Shown: positions 21,401-33,400 of the stretch, one piece after another | How positions within the stretch are numbered: the first letter of the stretch is position 1 | Layout: every line of letters begins with the position of its first letter | The notes under the pieces: model-generated | What the model was told of the DNA's origin: nothing | Database searches by the model: none | Seen by the model: only the letters and a program-made list of their open reading frames with translations | DNA from: Limnomonas spitsbergensis | Taxonomy: Eukaryota > Chlorophyta > Chlorophyceae > Chlamydomonadales | Length of the DNA: 64,000 bases | NCBI GenBank assembly: GCA_037349105.1 | Contig: JAYJMM010000009.1 | Location: forward strand, 4,071,001 to 4,135,000 | Reading direction: 5' to 3' | Position numbers and translations under genes: made by a program

Positions 21401-24400
21401 TCCTGGTCCAGGTAAAGTTTCATCTTTACTCGCCTGAGCCCCATAATAGCTGCTGCATCGTCCGCACTTTCCAAGTATTCACCCATCATCATCACTTGCT
21501 GCGGTATCTTAAGCCCTTGGATCTGTACCGCATTTATGTAGATCCGGAACATAACCCTGGATCTAGATCCGCTTCACATTACTCGCCTGAGACCCATCAC
21601 GGCTGCTTCCGCGTCTGCACCGGGTAAGTAGCCGCTCATCGTCATCATTGCCGGCTGCTTCTCCATCCCCGCAGTACCCGCCACCTCAGCAGCCATCCCG
21701 TACTGCTCCTGTACTGCTCCGTACTGCTCCAGTCTCGACTGTTGCTGCTTGTTAATGGGGGAGTGGTTGTGGTCGTCGGGCCCGTGAGTCGGATCCGAAG
21801 CCTCGGCCTCGATTCCAAAACCAAAGTACGCCGCGGGTCTACTGCCACCTGTGGCAAGAATGGAAATGATCGGGTGAGTCTCCTTACACACCGTGCAGAC
21901 CTTGCAGACCTTGGAGACCTTGCAGACCTTACCGGCCTTGCATACCAATTGGGGATTCCTGGGCCCCAGTCCTGGACCCCTGGTGAGTATCCTTGCAGAC
22001 CATTTGGGGACCTGCGCCCCTGTTCAGGGTGAGTATCCTTGCAGACCATTTGGGGACCTGGGCCCCTGTTCAGGGTGAGTATCCTTGCAGACCATTTGGG
22101 GACCTGGGCCCCTGTTCAGGGTGAGTATCCTTGCAGACCATTTGGGGACCTGCGCCCCTGTTCAGGGTGAGTATCCTTGCAGACCATTTGGGGACCTGGG
22201 CCCCTGTTCAGGGTGAGTATCCTTGCAGACCATTTGGGGACCTGGGCCCCTGTTCAGGGTGAGTATCCTTGCAGACCATTTGGGGACCTGGGCCCCTGTT
22301 CAGGGTGAGTATCCTTGCAGACCATTTGGGAATCCTGGGAACCGGTCCCAGCTGGGCATTCTTGCAGACCTTCCATACCTTATAGACTTTGGAACCACAA
22401 CAGACCCTTCTGTGGAACCTGATCAGTGCACACCTGGTGACGCTATGACTTCTGTCTCCACACCGAAGCCTGACGGTTGCTGTACGCGATTACTGGTGTT
22501 GCTGTTCTTGTGGTTGCGGTAACTGTTGTTTTTGTTGCTGCTGTTGTTGCGGTTGTTGTGGTTGTTGCTGGTGTAGTTGGCATCACTACGTGGCAGGTTC
22601 CCCGCCTGCTGCTGCCTCAGGAGCGAAAGCGCTGCTGTTCCCGCGGAGGTGGGCCCAGGAGGTCTACCACGCACGGGGCTGCCATCCCGGTGCTCTGTAG
22701 GCAAGCTCGTGTCCATACTGCTGATCACCTGGTGTGTGTGGGGGGGGCATTGGGGAGTGTGAAATTAGTGTTTTTGTGTGGATCTGTGGTGAGCATGTGT
22801 CCATACTGCTGATCACCTGGTGTGGGGGGGGGGGCATTGGGAGTGTGAAATGAGCAATTTGTGTGGATTTGTGGTGAGCCGGTGTCCATACTGCTGATCA
22901 CCTGGTGAGAGGGGTCGTCAGGGAGTGTGACACAGGAGTGGGAAATCAGTGACATGTGTGGATAAATGTGAAACCTGAGTTCCATGGGTAGACTCGTGTC
23001 TATACTACTAGTCACCTGGTGGGTAGGTGTGGGGGGGAGGGGGCACTAAGGACCGTGGCATGGAAGTGAGAAATTTGTGGTATTACTGATATGTGGGCAG
23101 AAGTGTGGAGCGGTGTTGTGTGGGCAGACTTGTGTCCATGCTGCTGATCACTGGGGGTGTGGGGGGGGAGACGGTGCATCAGGGGGTGTTCCAGGGGAAT
23201 GTGCAAAAAGCGATATGTGAGATAGTGGATACAGTATATTTGATTTGCCTGCCCTCGGGTGTGACAACAATGTTTTCTTTCAATGCTGCCCTCAGAGCAA
23301 ACTTTAGACCAAAACTCTCAATTTCCGACTGGAAATTCGCGTCAAAAAGTGAGAATCGGTGATTTGATGGATCCCTCAGCCCCAAACAATGTTAATTGCG
23401 AGGGGAGGCAAAACAAATCTGTAGTACACAGATTCGTGAGTAGTTACTTTGATACCTTCGTACCTTAATAAGCTACAACCGGTTTGTATTAAACACTCCT
23501 ACGTGGTTTAGTTTAGGGTTCATCAGTTTATTTATTCTTGGTGGAGTGACAGGTGGGGAAAGGATTAAGGGTAAACCGGTTAAGGTGTTATCATCTTATG
23601 CCACCTCTCTCTCAGACTCTCACCGCAAGGAAGGCCGACCACTCCAGCCTCCCGCTCCAGCCCATGACAGACACTGTCGGGGAGGGGGAGGATGAGGGTG
23701 CGGAGGGGGAGGGGGCGCTCTGCTGGGCTAGGGCGTCCGCTCCGAAACCCGCCACAGAGGCGTCCTTGGCTCCAAAACCCGCTGCCTGGCACTGCAGGTA
23801 CACTGCAGCCGCTCCAATGTCGTCACCCGACACGTTCTGAGGGGCCACCTAGAGGGGACATGGAGGCACAGATAGTGCTGAATTTGATGGTTGGCACCAG
23901 GCCCTGGCAAAAGGGATGTGGTGTGACTTGAATAACTGAATCACTTTTTGCCATTTATGTGTTCTTCCTCTCAAGCTGCATATTAATTGTGCCGCTGCTA
24001 TATGGCTTTTTGTAGCTGCTTCAGCTGCCAAAGAAAATAAGGCAGGTTTGCAGTCACATCCCTCAAACCTCATTTATATCCCTGTCCCCCCCTATCCTCT
24101 CACCTGCAACATCTTGTGTCGCTGCTTGAGGGCATTTGCATCCCTGTCCAGTCCCCCCCTATCCTCTCACCTGCAACATCTTGTGTCGCTGCTTGAGGGC
24201 ATTTGCATCCCTGTCCAGTCCTCCCCTATCCTCTCACCTGCAACATCTTGTGTCGCTGCTTGAGGGCATTTGCATCCCTGTCCAGTCCTCCCCTATCCTC
24301 TCATCTGCAACATCTTGTGTCGCTGCTTGAGGGCATTTGCATCCCTGTCCAGTCCTCCCCTATCCTCTCACCTGCAACATCTTGTGTCGCTGCTTGAGGG

Positions 24401-27400
24401 CATTTGCATCCCTGTCCAGTCCTTCCCTGTCCTCTCATGTGCAACATCTTGTGTCGCTGCTTGAGGGCATTTGCATCCCTGTCCAGTCCCCCCCTATCCT
24501 CTCATCTGCAACATCTTGTGTCGCTGCTTGAGGGCATTTGCATCCCTGTCCAGTCCTCCCCTATCCTCTCATCTGCAACATCTTGTGTCGCTGCTTGAGG
24601 GCATTTGCATCCCTGTCCAGTCCTTCCCTGTCCTCTCATCTGCAACATCTTGTGTCGCTGCTTGAGGGCATTTGCATCCCTGTCCAGTCCCCCCCTATCC
24701 TCTCACCTGCAACATCTTGTGTCGCTGCTTGAGGGCATTTGCATCCCTGTCCAGTCCTCCCCTATCCTCTCACCTGCAACATCTTGTGTCGCTGCTTGAG
24801 GGCATTTGCATCCCTGTCCAGTCCTCCCCTGTCCTCTCACCTGCAACATCTTGTGTCGCTGCTTGAGGGCATTTGCATCCCTGTCCAGTCCTCCCCTATC
24901 CTCTCACCTGCAACATCTTGTGTCGCTGCTTGAGGGCATTTGCATCCCTGTCCAGTCCTCCCCTATCCTCTCATCTGCAACATCTTGTGTCGCTGCTTGA
25001 GGGCATTTGCATCCCTGTCCAGTCCTTCCCTGTCCTCTCATCTGCAACATCTTGTGTCGCTGCTTGAGGGCATTTGCATCCCTGTCCAGTCCCCCCCTAT
25101 CCTCTCATCTGCAACATCTTGTGTCGCTGCTTGAGGGCATTTGCATCCCTGTCCAGTCCTCCCCTATCCTCTCATCTGCAACATCTTGTGTCGCTGCTTG
25201 AGGGCATTTGCATCCCTGTCCAGTCCCCCCCTATCCTCTCATCTGCAACATCTTGTGTCGCTGCTTGAGGGCATTTGCATCCCTGTCCAGTCCTTCCCTA
25301 TCCTCTCACCTGCAACATCTTGTGTCGCTGCTTGAGGGCATTTGCATCCCTGTCCAGTCCTCCCCTGTCCTCTCACCTGCAACATCTTGTGTCGCTGCTT
25401 GAGGGCATTTGCATCCCTGTCCAGTCCTCCCCTATCCTCTCATCTGCAACATCTTGTGTCGCTGCTTGAGGGCATTTGCATCCCTGTCCAGTCCTCCCCT
25501 ATCCTCTCACCTGCAACATCTTGTGTCGCTGCTTGAGGGCATTTGCATCCCTGTCCAGTCCTTCCCTGTCCTCTCATCTGCAACATCTTGTGTCGCTGCT
25601 TGAGGGCATTTGCATCCCTGTCCAGTCCCCCCCTATCCTCTCATCTGCAACATCTTGTGTCGCTGCTTGAGGGCATTTGCATCCCTGTCCAGTCCTCCCC
25701 TATCCTCTCACCTGCAACATCTTGTGTCGCTGCTTGAGGGCATTTGCATCCCTGTCCAGTCCCCCCCTATCCTCTCATCTGCAACATCTTGTGTCGCTGC
25801 TTGAGGGCATTTGCATCCCTGTCCAGTCCCCCCCTATCCTCTCACCTGCAACATCTTGTGTCGCTGCTTGAGGGCATTTGCATCCCTGTCCAGTCCCCCC
25901 CTATCCTCTCATCTGCAACATCTTGTGTCGCTGCTTGAGGGCATTTGCATCCCTGTCCAGTCCTTCCCTATCCTCTCATCTGCAACATCTTGTGTCGCTG
26001 CTTGAGGGCATTTGCATCCCTGTCCAGTCCTTCCCTGTCCTCTCACCTGCAACATCTTGTGTCGCTGCTTGAGGGCATTTGCATCCCTGTCCAGTCCTCC
26101 CCTATCCTCTCACCTGCAACATCTTGTGTCGCTGCTTGAGGGCATTTGCATCCCTGTCCAGTCCCCCCCCTGTCCTCTCATCTGCAACATCTTGTGTCGC
26201 TGCTTGAGGGCATTTGCATCCCTGTCCAGTCCCCCCCTGTCCTCTCACCTGCAACATCTTGTGTCGCTGCTTGAGGGCATTTGCATCCCTGTCCAGTCCT
26301 CCCCTATCCTCTCACCTGCAACATCTTGTGTCGCTGCTTGAGGGCATTTGCATCCCTGTCCAGTCCCCCCCTATCCTCTCATCTGCAACATCTTGTGTCG
26401 CTGCTTGAGGGCGTTTGCATCCCTGTCCAGTCCCCCCCTATCCTCTCACCTGCAACATCTTGTGTCGCTGCTTGAGGGCATTTGCATCCCTGTCCAGTCC
26501 CCCCCTATCCTCTCATCTGCAACATCTTGTGTCGCTGCTTGAGGGCATTTGCATCCCTGTCCAGTCCTCCCCTATCCTCTCATCTGCAACATCTTGTGTC
26601 GCTGCTTGAGGGCATTTGCATCCCTGTCCAGTCCCCCCCTATCCTCTCACCTGCAACATCTTGTGTCGCTGCTTGAGGGCATTTGCATCCCTGTCCAGTC
26701 CTTCCCTGTCCTCTCATCTGCAACATCTTGTGTCGCTGCTTGAGGGCATTTGCGTCCCTGTCCAGTCCCCCCCTGTCCTCTCACCTGCAACATCTTGTGT
26801 CGCTGCTTGAGGGCATTTGCATCCCTGTCCAGTCCTCCCCTATCCTCTCATCTGCAACATCTTGTGTCGCTGCTTGAGGGCATTTGCATCCCTGTCCAGT
26901 CCTCCCCTATCCTCTCACCTGCAACATCTTGTGTCGCTGCTTGAGGGCATTTGCATCCCTGTCCAGTCCCCCCCTATCCTCTCATCTGCAACATCTTGTG
27001 TCGCTGCTTGAGGGCATTTGCATCCCTGTCCAATCCTCCCCTATCCTCTCATCTGCAACATCTTGTGTCGCTGCTTGAGGGCATTTGCATCCCTGTCCAG
27101 TCCCCCCCTGTCCTCTCACCTGCAACATCTTGTGTCGCTGCTTGATGGCATTTGCATCCCTGTCCAGTCCTCCCCTATCCTCTCACCTGCAACATCTTGT
27201 GTCGCTGCTTGAGGGCATTTGCATCCCTGTCCAGTCCCCCCCTATCCTCTCACCTGCAACATCTTGTGTCGCTGCTTGAGGGCATTTGCATCCCTGTCCA
27301 GTCCCCCCCTATCCTCTCACCTGCAACATCTTGTGTCGCTGCTTGAGGGCATTTGCATCCCTGTCCAGCCCCCCCCTATCCTCTCATCAGCAACATCTTG

Positions 27401-30400
27401 TGTCGCTGCTTGAGGGCATTTGCATCCCTGTCCAGTCCTTCCCTGTCCTCTCATCTGCAACATCTTGTGTCGCTGCTTGAGGGCATTTGCATCCCTGTCC
27501 AGTCCTCCCCTATCCTCTCACCTGCAACATCTTGTGTCGCTGCTTGAGGGCATTTGCATCCCTGTCCAGTCCTCCCCTATCCTCTCATCTGCAACATCTT
27601 GTGTCGCTGCTTGAGGGCATTTGCATCCCTGTCCAGTCCTTCCCTATCCTCTCACCTGCAACATCTTGTGTCGCTGCTTGAGGGCATTTGCATCCCTGTC
27701 CAGTCCTCCCCTATCCTCTCACCTGCAACATCTTGTGTCGCTGCTTGAGGGCATTTGCATCCCTGTCCAGTCCCCCCCTGTCCTCTCATCTGCAACATCT
27801 TGTGTCGCTGCTTGAGGGCATTTGCATCCCTGTCCAGTCCCCCCCTGTCCTCTCACCTGCAACATCTTGTGTCGCTGCTTGAGGGCATTTGCATCCCTGT
27901 CCAGTCCTCCCCTATCCTCTCACCTGCAACATCTTGTGTCGCTGCTTGAGGGCATTTGCATCCCTGTCCAGTCCTCCCCTGTCCTCTCACCTGCAACATC
28001 TTGTGTCGCTGCTTGAGGGCATTTGCATCCCTGTCCAGTCCCCCCCTATCCTCTCACCTGCAACATCTTGTGTCGCTGCTTGAGGGCATTTGCATCCCTG
28101 TCCAGTCCTCCCCTATCCTCTCACCTGCAACATCTTGTGTCGCTGCTTGAGGGCATTTGCATCCCTGTCCAGTCCTCCCCTATCCTCTCACCTGCAACAT
28201 CTTGTGTCGCTGCTTGAGGGCATTTGCATCCCTGTCCAGTCCCCCCCTATCCTCTCATCTGCAACATCTTGTGTCGCTGCTTGAGGGCATTTGCATCCCT
28301 GTCCAGTCCCCCCCTATCCTCTCATCTGCAACATCTTGTGTCGCTGCTTGAGGGCATTTGCATCCCTGTCCAGTCCTCCCCTATCCTCTCACCTGCAACA
28401 TCTTGTGTCGCTGCTTGAGGGCATTTGCATCCCTGTCCAGTCCCCCCCTATCCTCTCATCTGCAACATCTTGTGTCGCTGCTTGAGGGCATTTGCATCCC
28501 TGTCCAGTCCCCCCCTATCCTCTCACCTGCAACATCTTGTGTCGCTGCTTGAGGGCATTTGCATCCCTGTCCAGTCCTCCCCTATCCTCTCACCTGCAAC
28601 ATCTTGTGTCGCTGCTTGAGGGCATTTGCATCCCTGTCCAGTCCTCCCCTATCCTCTCATCTGCAACATCTTGTGTCGCTGCTTGAGGGCATTTGCATCC
28701 CTGTCCAGTCCTCCCCTATCCTCTCATCTGCAACATCTTGTGTCGCTGCTTGAGGGCATTTGCATCCCTGTCCAGTCCCCCCCTATCCTCTCATCTGCAA
28801 CATCTTGTGTCGCTGCTTGAGGGCATTTGCATCCCTGTCCAGTCCTCCCCTATCCTCTCATCTGCAACATCTTGTGTCGCTGCTTGAGGGCATTTGCATC
28901 CCTGTCCAGTCCTCCCCTATCCTCTCACCTGCAACATCTTGTGTCGCTGCTTGAGGGCATTTGCATCCCTGTCCAGTCCTTCCCTGTCCTCTCATCTGCA
29001 ACATCTTGTGTCGCTGCTTGAGGGCATTTGCATCCCTGTCCAGTCCCCCCCTATCCTCTCATCTGCAACATCTTGTGTCGCTGCTTGAGGGCATTTGCAT
29101 CCCTGTCCAGTCCTCCCCTATCCTCTCACCTGCAACATCTTGTGTCGCTGCTTGAGGGCATTTGCATCCCTGTCCAGTCCCCCCCTATCCTCTCATCTGC
29201 AACATCTTGTGTCGCTGCTTGAGGGCATTTGCATCCCTGTCCAGTCCCCCCCTATCCTCTCACCTGCAACATCTTGTGTCGCTGCTTGAGGGCATTTGCA
29301 TCCCTGTCCAGTCCCCCCCTATCCTCTCATCTGCAACATCTTGTGTCGCTGCTTGAGGGCATTTGCATCCCTGTCCAGTCCTTCCCTATCCTCTCATCTG
29401 CAACATCTTGTGTCGCTGCTTGAGGGCATTTGCATCCCTGTCCAGTCCTTCCCTGTCCTCTCACCTGCAACATCTTGTGTCGCTGCTTGAGGGCATTTGC
29501 ATCCCTGTCCAGTCCTCCCCTATCCTCTCACCTGCAACATCTTGTGTCGCTGCTTGAGGGCATTTGCATCCCTGTCCAGTCCCCCCCCTAGTCCTCTCAT
29601 CTGCAACATCTTGTGTCGCTGCTTGAGGGCATTTGCATCCCTGTCCAGTCCCCCCCTGTCCTCTCACCTGCAACATCTTGTGTCGCTGCTTGAGGGCATT
29701 TGCATCCCTGTCCAGTCCTCCCCTATCCTCTCACCTGCAACATCTTGTGTCGCTGCTTGAGGGCATTTGCATCCCTGTCCAGTCCCCCCCTATCCTCTCA
29801 TCTGCAACATCTTGTGTCGCTGCTTGAGGGCAGTTTGCATCCCTGTCCAGTCCCCCCCTATCCTCTCACCTGCAACATCTTGTGTCGCTGCTTGAGGGCA
29901 TTTGCATCCCTGTCCAGTCCCCCCCTATCCTCTCATCTGCAACATCTTGTGTCGCTGCTTGAGGGCATTTGCATCCCTGTCCAGTCCTCCCCTATCCTCT
30001 CATCTGCAACATCTTGTGTCGCTGCTTGAGGGCATTTGCATCCCTGTCCAGTCCCCCCCTATCCTCTCACCTGCAACATCTTGTGTCGCTGCTTGAGGGC
30101 ATTTGCATCCCTGTCCAGTCCTTCCCTGTCCTCTCATCTGCAACATCTTGTGTCGCTGCTTGAGGGCATTTGCGTCCCTGTCCAGTCCCCCCCTGTCCTC
30201 TCACCTGCAACATCTTGTGTCGCTGCTTGAGGGCATTTGCATCCCTGTCCAGTCCTCCCCTATCCTCTCATCTGCAACATCTTGTGTCGCTGCTTGAGGG
30301 CATTTGCATCCCTGTCCAGTCCTCCCCTATCCTCTCACCTGCAACATCTTGTGTCGCTGCTTGAGGGCATTTGCATCCCTGTCCAGTCCCCCCCTATCCT

Positions 30401-33400
30401 CTCATCTGCAACATCTTGTGTCGCTGCTTGAGGGCATTTGCATCCCTGTCCAATCCTCCCCTATCCTCTCATCTGCAACATCTTGTGTCGCTGCTTGAGG
30501 GCATTTGCATCCCTGTCCAGTCCCCCCCTGTCCTCTCACCTGCAACATCTTGTGTCGCTGCTTGAGGGCATTTGCATCCCTGTCCAGTCCTCCCCTATCC
30601 TCTCACCTGCAACATCTTGTGTCGCTGCTTGAGGGCATTTGCATCCCTGTCCAGTCCCCCCCTATCCTCTCACCTGCAACATCTTGTGTCGCTGCTTGAG
30701 GGCATTTGCATCCCTGTCCAGTCCCCCCCTATCCTCTCACCTGCAACATCTTGTGTCGCTGCTTGAGGGCATTTGCATCCCTGTCCAGCCCCCCCCTATC
30801 CTCTCATCTGCAACATCTTGTGTCGCTGCTTGAGGGCATTTGCATCCCTGTCCAGTCCTTCCCTGTCCTCTCATCTGCAACATCTTGTGTCGCTGCTTGA
30901 GGGCATTTGCATCCCTGTCCAGTCCTCCCCTATCCTCTCACCTGCAACATCTTGTGTCGCTGCTTGAGGGCATTTGCATCCCTGTCCAGTCCTCCCCTAT
31001 CCTCTCATCTGCAACATCTTGTGTCGCTGCTTGAGGGCATTTGCATCCCTGTCCAGTCCTTCCCTATCCTCTCACCTGCAACATCTTGTGTCGCTGCTTG
31101 AGGGCATTTGCATCCCTGTCCAGTCCTCCCCTATCCTCTCACCTGCAACATCTTGTGTCGCTGCTTGAGGGCATTTGCATCCCTGTCCAGTCCCCCCCTG
31201 TCCTCTCATCTGCAACATCTTGTGTCGCTGCTTGAGGGCATTTGCATCCCTGTCCAGTCCCCCCCTGTCCTCTCACCTGCAACATCTTGTGTCGCTGCTT
31301 GAGGGCATTTGCATCCCTGTCCAGTCCTCCCCTATCCTCTCACCTGCAACATCTTGTGTCGCTGCTTGAGGGCATTTGCATCCCTGTCCAGTCCTCCCCT
31401 GTCCTCTCACCTGCAACATCTTGTGTCGCTGCTTGAGGGCATTTGCATCCCTGTCCAGTCCCCCCTATCCTCTCACCTGCAACATCTTGTGTCGCTGCTT
31501 GAGGGCATTTGCATCCCTGTCCAGTCCTCCCCTATCCTCTCACCTGCAACATCTTGTGTCGCTGCTTGAGGGCATTTGCATCCCTGTCCAGTCCTCCCCT
31601 ATCCTCTCACCTGCAACATCTTGTGTCGCTGCTTGAGGGCATTTGCATCCCTGTCCAGTCCCCCCCTATCCTCTCATCTGCAACATCTTGTGTCGCTGCT
31701 TGAGGGCATTTGCATCCCTGTCCAGTCCCCCCCTATCCTCTCATCTGCAACATCTTGTGTCGCTGCTTGAGGGCATTTGCATCCCTGTCCAGTCCTCCCC
31801 TATCCTCTCACCTGCAACATCTTGTGTCGCTGCTTGAGGGCATTTGCATCCCTGTCCAGTCCCCCCCTATCCTCTCATCTGCAACATCTTGTGTCGCTGC
31901 TTGAGGGCATTTGCATCCCTGTCCAGTCCCCCCCTATCCTCTCACCTGCAACATCTTGTGTCGCTGCTTGAGGGCATTTGCATCCCTGTCCAGTCCTCCC
32001 CTATCCTCTCACCTGCAACATCTTGTGTCGCTGCTTGAGGGCATTTGCATCCCTGTCCAGTCCTCCCCTATCCTCTCATCTGCAACATCTTGTGTCGCTG
32101 CTTGAGGGCATTTGCATCCCTGTCCAGTCCCTCCCCTATCCTCTCACCTGCAACATCTTGTGTCGCTGCTTGAGGGCATTTGCATCCCTGTCCAGTCCTC
32201 CCCTATCCTCTCACCTGCAACATCTTGTGTCGCTGCTTGAGGGCATTTGCATCCCTGTCCAGTCCTCCCCTAGTCCTCTCATCCTGCAACATCTTGTGTC
32301 GCTGCTTGAGGGCATTTGCATCCCTGTCCAGTCCCTCCCCTATCCTCTCACCTGCAACATCTTGTGTCGCTGCTTGAGGGCATTTGCATCCCTGTCCAGT
32401 CCTCCCTGTCCTCTCATCTGCAACATCTTGTGTCGCTGCTTGAGGGCATTTGCATCCCTGTCCAGTCCCCCCCTATCCTCTCACTCTGCAACATCTTGTG
32501 TCGCTGCTTGAGGGCATTTGCATCCCTGTCCAGTCCTCCCCTATCCTCTCATCTGCAACATCTTGTGTCGCTGCTTGAGGGCATTTGCATCCCTGTCCAG
32601 TCCTCCCCTATCCTCTCATCTGCAACATCTTGTGTCGCTTGCTTGAGGGCATTTGCATCCCTGTCCAGTCCTCCCCTAGTCCTCTCACCTGCAACATCTT
32701 GTGTCGCTGCTTGAGGGCATTTGCATCCCTGTCCAGTCCCCCCCTATCCTCTCACCTGCAACATCTTGTGTCGCTGCTTGAGGGCATTTGCATCCCTGTC
32801 CCAGTCCTCCCCTATCCTCTCATCTGCAACAATCTTGTGTCGCTGCTTGAGGGCATTTGCATCCCTGTCCAGTCCTCCCCTGTCCTCTCACCTGCAACAT
32901 CTTGTGTCGCTGCTTGAGGGCATTTGCATCCCTGTCCAGTCCTCCCCTATCCTCTCACCTGCAACATCTTGTGTCGCTGCTTGAGGGCATTTGCATCCCT
33001 GTCCAGTCCTCCCCTATCCTCTCACTCTGCAACATCTTGTGTCGCTGCTTGAGGGCATTTGCATCCCTGTCCAGTCCCCCCCTATCCTCTCATCTGCAAC
33101 ATCTTGTGTCGCTGCTTGAGGGCATTTGCATCCCTGTCCAGTCCTCCCCCTATCCTCTCACCTGCAACATCTTGTGTCGCTGCTTGAGGGCATTTGCATC
33201 CCTGTCCAGTCCTCCCCTATCCTCTCACCTGCAACATCTTGTGTCGCTGCTTGAGGGCATTTGCATCCCTGTCCAGTCCCCCCCTATCCTCTCATCCTGC
33301 AACATCTTGTGTCGCTGCTTGAGGGCATTTGCATCCCTGTCCAGTCCTCCCCCTATCCTCTCACCTGCAACATCTTGTGTCGCTGCTTGAGGGCATTTGC

